The translations under genes were made by a program, and so were the position numbers. Positions 44,067 through 52,813 of a stretch of 64,000 nucleotides of DNA are shown piece after piece; position 1 is the stretch's first letter, and every line of letters starts with the position of its first letter. Under the pieces are notes generated by a model that worked only from the letters and a program-made list of their open reading frames with translations, had not been told where the DNA came from and did no database searches. Where the stretch lies: the NCBI RefSeq assembly GCF_028748185.1, contig NZ_CP118164.1, forward strand, positions 2,914,001-2,978,000. Direction: 5' to 3'. This DNA comes from Bremerella sp. P1 (GTDB lineage Bacteria; Planctomycetota; Planctomycetia; Pirellulales; Pirellulaceae).

Positions 44067-44262
44067 GAGGGCCTCTTCTGTGGTGCGGGATTTCCGCGGA
44101 ATAGTGCGATAGATTAGGTTCCGTAACAACTCGCTCGTGACTTCCAATTCAATGGATCAGAAGATCGAGATGGGTTGCTATTGAAAACCTAGTTCACAAA
44201 TCCGGCATTCGCAGAAAGAATTTGCGACTTTTAGGCAAGCGATGCCAAGCGAGGCTCTAGAG

Positions 44263-44291
44263 AGGTGTGACTCGAAGAGCGAATCACACCT
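44263..44291 (-). terminator. Hairpin terminator behind a lipoprotein gene
   Basis: AGGTGTGACTCG (44263-44274) pairs with CGAATCACACCT (44280-44291) with one mismatch and a 5-base loop, 24 bases after the end of the lipoprotein gene on the minus strand. Confidence 0.65.
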
Positions 44292-44314
44292 TTGCTTTCC
44301 TGTAGAAGGTCAGA

Positions 44315-44902
44315 CTACGGGCCTTCCTCTTTGGCGACCGTATCGACCAGCACCAGGATCTTGCCGGTGTCTTCGTTATAACCGTAAATCTCGTACCAGC
44401 GGAGCTTGGCGAACTCAATTCGATTGTCACGCATCATTTGCATGAACTCTTTGTACGACGGGAACTTGTCGTTCAGAGCTTTGTAATGTTGAACCTGCTG
44501 TTGAAGGCCCAGCGTGCTGGCCCGGGCAGCCAGCGTGAAATAGCCGGACGCAGCCTGGCTAAAGGGATCAACCCCTTCGATGTTGCCATCGCGGGCCTCG
44601 ATGCCCTGCTTCTTGAGCCACTCTTTCGCATCGACGACTTCATCGGTCGTTTGGTGAATGACTCCCTTCTTGGGCTTCGGCTCAGGTGCCGGTGTCTCTT
44701 CCATTGGCGGATTGTTCTCTGCCGGCGTTTGGTCGGTAGTTGCTACCGGCATGGGGTCGGTCGGAGTTTTCTCGCCCGGGGTCGTTTCCGAGTTGGCAAC
44801 CGCGTTGTTGTTCGCCGCAGGTTGTGGGTCCAGATCCGCGATTGGTTCGCCGCAGCCAAGCAGGAAAATTGTCAGCGAGAGACAAATTGCGATTCGCAAC
44901 AT
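44315..44902 (-). CDS. Lipoprotein of unknown function
   Basis: A 195-residue protein with a lipoprotein signal: MLRIAICLSLTIFLLGCGEP, lipobox LLGC. A Pro/Thr/Glu-rich linker of about 60 residues follows, then a compact helical domain from about residue 85 ending LRWYEIYGYNEDTGKILVLVDTV. No family is recognised. The linker suggests the domain is held at a distance from the membrane. Confidence 0.7.
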   Translation of the reverse strand: MLRIAICLSLTIFLLGCGEPIADLDPQPAANNNAVANSETTPGEKTPTDPMPVATTDQTPAENNPPMEETPAPEPKPKKGVIHQTTDEVVDAKEWLKKQGIEARDGNIEGVDPFSQAASGYFTLAARASTLGLQQQVQHYKALNDKFPSYKEFMQMMRDNRIEFAKLRWYEIYGYNEDTGKILVLVDTVAKEEGP

Positions 44903-44980
44903 GAGAAGACCGCCTAAGTGAAGAAAGACTGGAAAAGCAACGCCGCTATTTTCGCGCGTTTTGAGGGCTCGTGCAAGCGT

Positions 44981-45199
44981 TTACGATGAGGACGAATTCA
45001 CAATCCGCGAGGCCATGTATCCGCCCACGAAAATCCCCCCCAAGCAGACGAGAAACGCTGCGCAGCCAATTCCCAGGATCAAATTGCTCCCCAGGGCAAT
45101 TCCCAGCAGGAAGACAATCGCCGCCAGATTTCCAGCAGCAACGCAATAGATTTGCCGTTTTCGCCACTTTTGGATGGCAGCACGTTGTTCGTCATTCAT
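44981..45199 (-). CDS. Small two-span membrane protein
   Basis: A 72-residue protein with a basic N-terminus (KWRKRQ) and two hydrophobic segments (about 18-36 and 40-62), the second glycine-rich. It is divergent from rsmD. Function unknown. Confidence 0.5.
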   Translation of the reverse strand: MNDEQRAAIQKWRKRQIYCVAAGNLAAIVFLLGIALGSNLILGIGCAAFLVCLGGIFVGGYMASRIVNSSSS

Positions 45200-45292
45200 G
45201 TAAGAAACTCAGGTGGGGGTGCGCAGCTTGAGGCTCCATGCTACCATAAACGCTTGCTGAACTTGTGTTTTACCTCGATCGACCGGACATCC

Positions 45293-45946
45293 ATGGCCAA
45301 ACGTCGCCCTGTGAAGAAGAAGCCCGCTCGCGGTGCGGCCACGCAACCGCCGACCGTTGATGCCCCGATGCGAATTATTGGCGGCCGGCTGAAGAATAAG
45401 AAAATTGAGTACTCCGGTGATACGCGAACCCGGCCGATGAAGGAACGCGTTCGTGAGGCGGTTTTCAACCTGATCGGACCGGCAATTAAGGGTAAGGTGG
45501 CCATCGACCTCTTTTCGGGGACCGGTGCATTAGGGTTGGAAGCGATCAGCCGGGGAGCCGTCGAAGCCCACTTGATCGAGCGTCATGTGCCGACCTCAAA
45601 GCTAATTCGCGACAACGCCGAGGCGCTCGAGATCAGCGATCTGATCACGATCTACGCCCACAACTCGTTTATGTGGGTCAAGAAAGAACTGGACAAAGTT
45701 GCCCGCACCCCGTGGGTCGTGTTCATCTGTCCGCCGTACGATTTCTTTGTTTCGCGGTGGGAAGAGATGGAAAAGCAGATGATAACACTGCTTGAAACTG
45801 CCCCGCCTGAAAGCATCCTGATCGTGGAGTTCGACGATCAGTTTGACGCGGCTAGTTTACCCGATGTCGAAAACTGGGACGTTCGGGTCTACTACCCGGC
45901 CCGTGTCGGCATCTACCGGCTGCCAGCTGTCGAAGACGATTCTTAG
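45293..45946 (+). CDS. rsmD: 16S rRNA (guanine966-N2)-methyltransferase-like protein, RsmD family
   Basis: A 217-residue protein from the ATG at 45293; longer frames to 45152 have no support. RMRIIGG-type opening (PMRIIGGRLKNKKI), the block TRPMKERVREAVFNLIG and SAM motif IDLFSGTGALGLEAISRG are standard for RsmD. The catalytic (D/N)PP(Y/F) motif is changed to CPPY (Cys146-Pro-Pro-Tyr149). In RsmD the first residue of this motif contacts the target base amine, so this substitution may alter activity. The N-terminus has a basic extension of about 25 residues. It is probably transcribed alone. Confidence 0.85.
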   Translation: MAKRRPVKKKPARGAATQPPTVDAPMRIIGGRLKNKKIEYSGDTRTRPMKERVREAVFNLIGPAIKGKVAIDLFSGTGALGLEAISRGAVEAHLIERHVPTSKLIRDNAEALEISDLITIYAHNSFMWVKKELDKVARTPWVVFICPPYDFFVSRWEEMEKQMITLLETAPPESILIVEFDDQFDAASLPDVENWDVRVYYPARVGIYRLPAVEDDS

Positions 45947-46124
45947 CGAACCACCCGCTCATACTGCTTCCCGCCGATCACGCGCAGCTAGCACTGCATC
46001 TTTCTCGTCTGAGGTATAGTTCCGCCCCGGTTATGACCGATGTAGGGGAGAGACGGCTTATTGCGAAATTGCTGGCTACTTAGACCCCCGGCGTAACTCC
46101 TTGAGCGTGACGAACATACGGCAG

Positions 46125-48806
46125 ATGAAAACCAAATTGCTAAACCGCGTTTGGTTGGTACTGGTGCACCTGACAATCTTCGGTCAGGCGTCCTACCTCT
46201 TGGCTGCGCCGCCGGAAGCGGAAACGCGTTCGGCATTTGACGATCCGTCTCTCTTCGAGATGGAGTTGGAACCACCGGCGAAGAAGCAGTTCCAGCCGTT
46301 GGAGCAAGTTCGTCCTAAGCAGGAAGAACCTGTTGCCGCCGATCAATCTGCTGCCCCTGGTTATGGTCTGCCTGATTTACGGCATTTGCATCAGCACTTG
46401 CCCAAAGCGGTCGAGAAAATCCGCGATATGCTTCTGCCGGTTGAAGCTCCCGCCGAGCCAGACCCCAACGACATCACTCAGCCGCTGGAACAGCCAGTGG
46501 AAATATTGATGGCTCCGCAGACTGCCGACACACTTCCGCCGGTTGACGTGAGTCCCTGGCGTGATCCCGTGATTGAATTGCCGGTTGCCAGTCAGCTTCC
46601 ACAGTTGGAGCGGATGCCGCTGATTGCCTACCGACCTGACACTCGGAATCGCGAAAACCTTTATCGTATTGGGGACGAGCCAGAAAGTGCGGCGGACGTT
46701 CTTCCGTCGCTGGAGCCACCGAAGGTGCTGCCGCCAGTGGATGCGGCCCGTCCGGTCACGTATCGCTGGCCAAAGACACCGCATCTCGATGCGATGCTCC
46801 AGCGATTGGACGAGTATCCGGAAACGAAAACGTGGGCGACCGATCTCCGCAAAGCACTTCAGAAGCTACGCGAAGAATCGACGATTGGTACCACGGCTGC
46901 CTCGCAACACCTCAAGCACTTGGCGGAAGTCACGAGCGAGGCTGTCCCCATGGTCGATAGTCTCGACTACGGCTGGCAGCGTACCGACATTACCCAGACC
47001 TACTATGCACTGTTGCGGCGGATCGATCTGTGGAACGCGGCGCACAACATTATCTACAGTGGTATCAAACTGAGTGCTTCCCCCACGACGCTGGGTAACT
47101 TGCAGCAGCATCTTGAAGACTCCGAAGCAATCTTGCGTGACGGTGGCCAACTTCTTAGCTGGAGTGACTACCTTCGCCTGAAGCAACTGCGTCAGGCAAT
47201 CGAATCGAACGCGTCGCCTCAGCGAATGCAGGAAGTTGCTAACGAGGTTCTGGCCCGGCTTGAAGGGGGAGAGTTTGATGAAGCCCAGAAACAGCTTCTC
47301 GCTCAGGCACCCTTTGTGAACTTGGCCAATTCGCTCCGGCCATGGCTGGGGATCAACTTCAATCCCGAGAAAACGCTTGCCGCCGTCGAACGGTACGAGC
47401 AGGAACAATCGGCGGCCGACGCGAAGCATATCGCGATGGAAGCGAGCTTGCTGCAACATCATGCCGAGCAGCCGATCATCGAATTTGGCCAGTTGATTGA
47501 CCACACCTACCGCAATGCGAATACGCGTTTTGAGGTCAGTCAACAATTCATGCAGGCTTTCATGCCAGAGCTTCAACCGGACGAAGCACGGGTAGACGAC
47601 TTTATCCTCGGTGCACGCGTACTGGGCCGTAGCCGAAGTATCACGCGTTTGCACGTTCGTCCTGTGCCTGACGACCATCAGTGGCGCGTTCAGCTGGAAG
47701 TGCTGGGCAACGTCGACAGTCAGACGACCAGTCACAGCGGCCCGGTGAAGATCTTCAACCGGGGACGATCGCGATACCACGCGGCGAAACAAGTGGTTGT
47801 CAATCCGAAGGGGTTCTGGGTCTCGCCAGCGGTTGCTCGAGCCGATACGACCACGAGCGTCGACAACTTGGAAAGTGACTACGATGGCATTCCGTTGATC
47901 GGTTCCATCGTCCGAAGCGTCGCACGCGGTCAGACCGAAGAGAAGAAGTATGCCGCGGAAGCCGAGGTCGAACGCAAGGTTCGACGCCAGGCCGAATCGC
48001 AGTTGAACGAACAGCTCAATGCCAAAGTGCAGCAGTGGCAAGATAAATTATACGTCGATGTCGTCCAGCCACTGGTTCGCCTGGGCCTGGATCCTTCGGT
48101 GGTGGATTTAAATACATCCAACCGCAGTATCTCGGGACGTTTCCGTGCCGCAGGGCCACGACACCTGGCCGCCCATACACCGCGGCCCAGTAGCCCAATC
48201 GACAGTGTCCTGAGTGCTCAGCTGCATCAATCGGGTTTGAACAACTTGATCCGCCAACTTCGTTTGGGTGGTCGGGAACTGACGCCGAAAGAATTCCTAA
48301 TGGAAGTCGGGACACGATTCCCGGCCGTTCAGAGTGACGTCAACGAAGAGCTTCCAGCGGAAGTGGCGTTCAAGTTCTCGGAAGAAGATCCGATCCGTAT
48401 CGAATTCAAAGATGGCCAGGCTCAACTGACCCTGCGTATCGATACCTTGAAGGTCGATGACAATCACTGGGAAGACTTGGAAGTCTCTGCCCTCTACAGT
48501 CCGACAAGCGTCGATTACGATGCCAAACTCGTCCGGGAAAGTACGGTCTTTCTCAAGGGCAAGCGACTGGGCTTCCGTGATCAGATCGCACTGCGGGCCG
48601 TCTTCCTGAAGGTGCTATCTAAGAAGCATGAGATCCCGCTCTTTCCCGAAGGAGCGAAGGTCGACCCACGCTTGGCCGAATTCCGGGTCAATCAGCTGGC
48701 TCTGCATGAAGGATGGCTGGCTGTATCCCTCGGTCCCAAGAGCGTTCCCATCCAGGAACGAAAGCTGTTCCGCGTTGCTGACGAACCGGAACGTACCCGC
48801 CGCTAA
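46125..48806 (+). CDS. Large exported protein of unknown family
   Basis: An 893-residue protein from the ATG at 46125; a TTG at 46101 and GTG at 46107 are also possible. The N-terminus is a signal peptide (KLLNRVWLVLVHLTIFGQAS, cleavage near LLAAPP). A proline-rich part covers roughly residues 30-220. Then comes a long helical section with many charged residues (about 220-480) and a strand-rich C-terminal section (KDGQAQLTLRIDTLKVDDNHW). I recognise no domain. The stop overlaps the stop of asnB by three bases (convergent). Confidence 0.7.
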   Translation: MKTKLLNRVWLVLVHLTIFGQASYLLAAPPEAETRSAFDDPSLFEMELEPPAKKQFQPLEQVRPKQEEPVAADQSAAPGYGLPDLRHLHQHLPKAVEKIRDMLLPVEAPAEPDPNDITQPLEQPVEILMAPQTADTLPPVDVSPWRDPVIELPVASQLPQLERMPLIAYRPDTRNRENLYRIGDEPESAADVLPSLEPPKVLPPVDAARPVTYRWPKTPHLDAMLQRLDEYPETKTWATDLRKALQKLREESTIGTTAASQHLKHLAEVTSEAVPMVDSLDYGWQRTDITQTYYALLRRIDLWNAAHNIIYSGIKLSASPTTLGNLQQHLEDSEAILRDGGQLLSWSDYLRLKQLRQAIESNASPQRMQEVANEVLARLEGGEFDEAQKQLLAQAPFVNLANSLRPWLGINFNPEKTLAAVERYEQEQSAADAKHIAMEASLLQHHAEQPIIEFGQLIDHTYRNANTRFEVSQQFMQAFMPELQPDEARVDDFILGARVLGRSRSITRLHVRPVPDDHQWRVQLEVLGNVDSQTTSHSGPVKIFNRGRSRYHAAKQVVVNPKGFWVSPAVARADTTTSVDNLESDYDGIPLIGSIVRSVARGQTEEKKYAAEAEVERKVRRQAESQLNEQLNAKVQQWQDKLYVDVVQPLVRLGLDPSVVDLNTSNRSISGRFRAAGPRHLAAHTPRPSSPIDSVLSAQLHQSGLNNLIRQLRLGGRELTPKEFLMEVGTRFPAVQSDVNEELPAEVAFKFSEEDPIRIEFKDGQAQLTLRIDTLKVDDNHWEDLEVSALYSPTSVDYDAKLVRESTVFLKGKRLGFRDQIALRAVFLKVLSKKHEIPLFPEGAKVDPRLAEFRVNQLALHEGWLAVSLGPKSVPIQERKLFRVADEPERTRR

Positions 48807-50719
48807 GCGTCGACCCACTCGCGATGCCAAAGTTCTAATACCAACAGTGCCCAAAGCCGGGCACTATGATCGAACTGGTTCTCGTCGTGCTCTTTCAAGA
48901 GAGTCTCAATGGTGTCCTGGCGGAAGTACCCACGACTCTTGGCCGTCTCGCTGGTGAGCGTATCGTACAGCAGTTCTTTCAGTTGGCCTCGGAACCAGGT
49001 GTTGAGCGGCACGCCGAATCCCATCTTGCGACGTTTCCAAATAATGTCTGGCAGTTTGTCGCCAAACGCGTGCTTTAACAGGAACTTGCCGCGCCCCATC
49101 CGCCACTTCCATTTCGAAGGCAACCTAATGGCGAACTCGGCCAGGCGATAATCCAAGAACGGTTGCCGGCATTCCAACGCATGGGCCATCGAAGCGATAT
49201 CGACCTTGGTATTCAGATCGCACGGTAGATAGGTCGTTAAGTCGGCGAGCGAAGCGGCTGTCAGAGGATCGCGTTTACCAGTGCGTTTCCAGGCCGAGTA
49301 AAGAAACGCGTATGGATCGGTATCGGGTAGCTGCTCAACGAAATCGTCGTCGTACAACTCGCCGCGACGTGTCTCGTTGAAGATACTGATCCAGTCCAGG
49401 TATCGCCGACCCGGCGACATGGAGATCGCCTCCGCGAAACGTCGGGCACGACGCAGCTTCGATTTTTGGGGACCACCAGCCGGTAAGATCTTCATGCCAA
49501 GCCGAGAGCCCAGACGCCCGACCGGACCGAACATATCGACGATTGCCGCCAGACGCACGGCCCGGTAGCGATCGTAGCCGGCAAACAGTTCGTCGCCGCC
49601 ATCACCGCTAAGCGCGACGGTAACATGCTCGCGGGTCATCTGCGAAACGTACCACGTCGGAATGGCCGAGCTGTCGGCGAACGGTTCGTCGTAGTGGTGA
49701 ATGAGCTTCGGCAGCATCTCGAGTGCATCAGGCGTCACCTGAAACTCATGATGCTCGGTTCCCAGGTGCTCGGCGACTTGGCGAGCATAGCTTGTCTCGT
49801 CGTATTCCTTCTGCGGAAAGCCAATGGAAAACGTCTTCACCGGCTGATCGGTGAGCTGCTTCATGGTGGCGACGACCAGCGAGGAGTCGATCCCACCTGA
49901 TAGAAATGCTCCCAGCGGCACATCGGCTTGCAAACGTAGTTTGACCGAATCGGTGAAAAGCCGGATGAGTTCTGATTTGGCATCATCCAGGCTGATCGCC
50001 ACTTCGCGGCTGAAGTCGGGATTCCAGTAACTGGCGACTTCCAGCTTCTTTCCATCGAAGGTCAGGTAGCAGCCTGGCGGTAGCTTGTGAATCCCTTTGA
50101 AGATCGTTCGAGGATGCGGCACGTACTGATAGGTCAGATAGGCATCAATCGCTCCGGGATCAATCTCACGCGATAGCCCCGGAACCTGAAGCAGCGCCTT
50201 CAGTTCGCTGCCAAAGAGAAGTCGGTCTTCATGCACGCAGTAATAGAGCGGCTTTTGCCCCAGGCGATCGCGCCCCAGTACGATGCGCCGATGACGCTGG
50301 TCCCAGACGGCGATGGCGAACATGCCATTGAAGTGGGCAAACGAGTCGACTCCTTCATCCTCGAAGAGGTGAACGATCACCTCGGTATCCGAGTGCGTGC
50401 GGAACGTATGCCCTGCCCCTTCCAGGCGAGCCCTGAGTGCTTGGAAATTGAAGATCTCACCGTTGAACGCCGTCCAAACGGTTTCGTCTTCATTGGCCAG
50501 AGGTTGATGGCCGCCAGAAAGGTCGATGATTGAGAGTCGGCGATGGCCGAGTCCCACTCCCGGTACGGTGCCGTAAGGACCATGCTCGTGTGGGAAGCGA
50601 TGATAGACCCCCGAATCATCGGGCCCGCGATGCGCGAGCGAATCGGTCATGCGGCGCAGTAACTCTTCGCTCACTTCGTGCTGTGGATCGACCCAAAATG
50701 CCCCAGCAATGCCACACAT
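48803..50719 (-). CDS. asnB: Asparagine synthase (glutamine-hydrolysing)
   Basis: A 638-residue enzyme. The N-terminal nucleophile is Cys2 in MCGIAGAFW, with LAHRGPDDSG and FNGEIFNFQALR in the glutaminase domain. The synthetase domain has the PP-loop FLSGGIDSSLVV and VALSGDGGDELFAGYDRYR. Length and motifs match the asnB-type amidotransferases frequently linked to exopolysaccharide or XrtA clusters, so the substrate may be a surface glycan rather than free aspartate. No such cluster is in the window. Its end overlaps that of the large exported protein gene, convergent. Confidence 0.93.
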   Translation of the reverse strand: MCGIAGAFWVDPQHEVSEELLRRMTDSLAHRGPDDSGVYHRFPHEHGPYGTVPGVGLGHRRLSIIDLSGGHQPLANEDETVWTAFNGEIFNFQALRARLEGAGHTFRTHSDTEVIVHLFEDEGVDSFAHFNGMFAIAVWDQRHRRIVLGRDRLGQKPLYYCVHEDRLLFGSELKALLQVPGLSREIDPGAIDAYLTYQYVPHPRTIFKGIHKLPPGCYLTFDGKKLEVASYWNPDFSREVAISLDDAKSELIRLFTDSVKLRLQADVPLGAFLSGGIDSSLVVATMKQLTDQPVKTFSIGFPQKEYDETSYARQVAEHLGTEHHEFQVTPDALEMLPKLIHHYDEPFADSSAIPTWYVSQMTREHVTVALSGDGGDELFAGYDRYRAVRLAAIVDMFGPVGRLGSRLGMKILPAGGPQKSKLRRARRFAEAISMSPGRRYLDWISIFNETRRGELYDDDFVEQLPDTDPYAFLYSAWKRTGKRDPLTAASLADLTTYLPCDLNTKVDIASMAHALECRQPFLDYRLAEFAIRLPSKWKWRMGRGKFLLKHAFGDKLPDIIWKRRKMGFGVPLNTWFRGQLKELLYDTLTSETAKSRGYFRQDTIETLLKEHDENQFDHSARLWALLVLELWHREWVDA

Positions 50720-50787
50720 GGTTGTCGTTCTTGTTGCCTTGTTCGTCAGGAAAGAAGAGGGGTGATCCGCCGCTTAATCTCTTCTCT

Positions 50788-51345
50788 TTAATCCGACCCG
50801 TCACACAGAGGTGTCGCTTCGGCTCGGATGCGGGCTTTCACCAAAAGTTGGTTCAACTGCGAAAGCTCTTCATCGGTCATGTGTCCGAGGTTTTGTTTGT
50901 GGATCTCTAACAGCGGCTGGCGAATCGTTTCCACAAGCTGGCGTCCCTTCGGCGTGATGGTGATCATCACAACTCGGCGGTCACTCTCGCTGCGATTGCG
51001 CTCGACAAGCTCGGCTTCGGCCAGGCGATCGACCAGGCGAGTTATGTCGGGGACGCGGGTTACCATCTGTTGAACGATTTCCAAGCACGGCAAGCCTTCG
51101 CCGTGATGCGAGTCCAGGATCTTCAGAATGTTGTACTGTGCACTCGATAGTCCGTGACGTTTCATCAAACGGCCCGGAGCGGCCGCGATCATATTGTGCG
51201 TGCGAAGCAGGTTAAGAAAGGTTTCCAGTTCGAGCGACTCGAATGGCTGTTCCTTTTTCAACTGCTGTTGAAGAATTGATTCAGGCAAAACGTACGGCCT
51301 TGCAGCGGGAGAGAATGAAGTGGGGGACGTCCCTATTATTATCAC
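50788..51345 (-). CDS. MarR-family transcriptional regulator
   Basis: A 185-residue protein from a GTG at 51345; the start is uncertain because the first 20 residues are not typical and later starts exist. The winged helix is seen as LSSAQYNILKILDSHHG, MVTRVPDITRLVDRLAEAELVER and the wing ESDRRVVMITITPKG. It lies upstream of, and on the same strand as, asnB (68 bases) and 87 bases downstream of an exported glutathione peroxidase. MarR proteins respond to small phenolic or oxidising compounds. Confidence 0.85.
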   Translation of the reverse strand: MIIIGTSPTSFSPAARPYVLPESILQQQLKKEQPFESLELETFLNLLRTHNMIAAAPGRLMKRHGLSSAQYNILKILDSHHGEGLPCLEIVQQMVTRVPDITRLVDRLAEAELVERNRSESDRRVVMITITPKGRQLVETIRQPLLEIHKQNLGHMTDEELSQLNQLLVKARIRAEATPLCDGSD

Positions 51346-51377
51346 AAAGTTGGCCGCTGTGGGCCTGAATGGAAAAA

Positions 51378-51401
51378 AGCCGCCGGCCTAGGCCAGCGGC
51401 T
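51378..51401 (-). terminator. Intrinsic terminator of the glutathione peroxidase gene
   Basis: AGCCGC (51378-51383) and GCGGCT (51396-51401) bracket an inner GGCC-rich hairpin, and the minus strand then runs into Ts (51373-51378). Confidence 0.75.
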
Positions 51402-51432
51402 CTTCTCGAATTGCCTGATGAACCGATGAAGC

Positions 51433-51990
51433 TTAGTTTTCTTTCTTCAGTTCGGTTTCGATCGCTTGAATCACCTTCTTGTCGTCCGGTTCGACGCGGG
51501 TACGGAAGCGAGCGACCACTTCACCATCCTTGCCGATCAGGAACTTCTCGAAGTTCCACTTCACGTCGCCAGGGTCCGAGTCATAGCTCTTCAACTTGGT
51601 GTACAGCGGTGACGTACCGTCGCCGTTGACTTCGATCTTCTCGAACATCGGGAAGGTCACGTCGTATTTCTCGGTGCAGAACTCGCGGATCTCTGAAGCC
51701 GTACCTGGTTCCTGCTTGCCAAACTGATTGCAAGGGAAGCCGAGGACCGCGAAGCCCTGTTCGCCGTACTGTTCGTAAAGTGCTTGAAGTGGTTCGTACT
51801 GTGGGGTTTTGCCGCACTTGCTGGCGACGTTCACGATCAATAGAACCTTGCCCTTGTACTCGGACAGATCGACCTTCTTGCCTTCAAGCGTTTTGACTTC
51901 GCCTTTCAGGACATCTTCGGCAGCAGAGGCCGATACGGAAAATACGGCCAGCAAGGCCAACGAAGCAAAGACGGATAGAACCGACTTCAT
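51433..51990 (-). CDS. Exported glutathione peroxidase-family protein
   Basis: A 185-residue protein from the ATG at 51990 with a signal peptide (MKSVLSVFASLALLAVFSVS, cleavage after ASAA). The peroxidase motifs are NVASKCGKTPQY with Cys59 as catalytic residue, FPCNQFGKQEPG (Cys87 and Gln93) and VKWNFEKFLI with the tryptophan of the active site. Catalytic Cys, not selenocysteine. Most homologs are cytoplasmic; this one appears exported and probably uses a thioredoxin-like partner. A frame extending to 52050 precedes the signal and is not used. Confidence 0.92.
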   Translation of the reverse strand: MKSVLSVFASLALLAVFSVSASAAEDVLKGEVKTLEGKKVDLSEYKGKVLLIVNVASKCGKTPQYEPLQALYEQYGEQGFAVLGFPCNQFGKQEPGTASEIREFCTEKYDVTFPMFEKIEVNGDGTSPLYTKLKSYDSDPGDVKWNFEKFLIGKDGEVVARFRTRVEPDDKKVIQAIETELKKEN

Positions 51991-52161
51991 AGGGAACTCC
52001 TCAACGTTTGCGGGGGGAAATGTTTTGCTAGGTAGGACCGTGGACACCAAATAGTTGTCTCAACAGCCAATTGTTAAGTGTACCGGCAAGAAGAGATGGG
52101 TTGCAACAAAATGTTTGCCGGAGGCACCCTTCTTTTTAGGGTAAGAATCGCACAGGGAAAG

Positions 52162-52213
52162 AAAAACGCGTGGCCACACTTTGCTCCCGCCGGGGTGGGT
52201 GTCGCCACGCGTT
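52162..52213 (-). terminator. Long-loop hairpin with perfect 10-bp stem
   Basis: AACGCGTGGC (52165-52174) and GCCACGCGTT (52204-52213) form a perfect stem around a GC-rich 29-base loop, just after the end of the small helical protein gene on the minus strand; an A-run on the left gives Ts on the minus strand. Confidence 0.65.
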
Positions 52214-52244
52214 GAAGGGTATCTCGAGGAGGATTACCCGAGGC

Positions 52245-52559
52245 TTAGAATTCGCCTGGGTTATCGTCGCTACCGTCGTTGGAGTCCGCTTTGTAGTGGT
52301 CGCGTTCGCGTCGGGTCGCTTCCAGGTCGAACATCAAGTACTTCATGTCCAGACGCAGTTGGCTCAGTGCTTCTTGAACCAGCGTGTAAATGCGACGGCG
52401 ACGTCGGCTGTTTTCGATCACCTTGTTAACGGCCGGCTCCAACTCTTGTCGGTGCTCTTCGGGCAACTTGGCAATCATGATCGCCAGCTCGACCAAGTCC
52501 TTTGGCAGTTCTTCTTGGGCGGCAGCTTGATCGTCGACTCGTTGGTTGGCTTGGCTCAT
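52245..52559 (-). CDS. Small helical protein of unknown function
   Basis: A 104-residue protein from the ATG at 52559, five residues after an alternative start at 52574. It is highly charged and helical (ELPKDLVELAIMIAKLPEEHR and NSRRRRRIYTLVQEALSQLRLDMKYLMFDLE), probably a coiled-coil, with a polar acidic tail. No signal peptide and no recognised domain. Confidence 0.65.
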   Translation of the reverse strand: MSQANQRVDDQAAAQEELPKDLVELAIMIAKLPEEHRQELEPAVNKVIENSRRRRRIYTLVQEALSQLRLDMKYLMFDLEATRRERDHYKADSNDGSDDNPGEF

Positions 52560-52813
52560 GTTGATTCTCCGCAATTGGGTTGTTCGCTTCTGACACGATT
52601 ATTTGCAGCCCCCGTGCCACGAACGTGCATGCATTCATGCTAAGCGACCTAAGTTGCCGTTGGCAAACAGTTTACGAATATCCGTAAAAAGTAGATGCAT
52701 TCCGACATGTGGTTTTTTCACCACACGATTGATCTGGAATTGGTTTCTAAATCTAGGTACAAGCACGACTTACGACTAACGAAACATGCCGTTGCAGTAA
52801 GGAAACACTCGGC

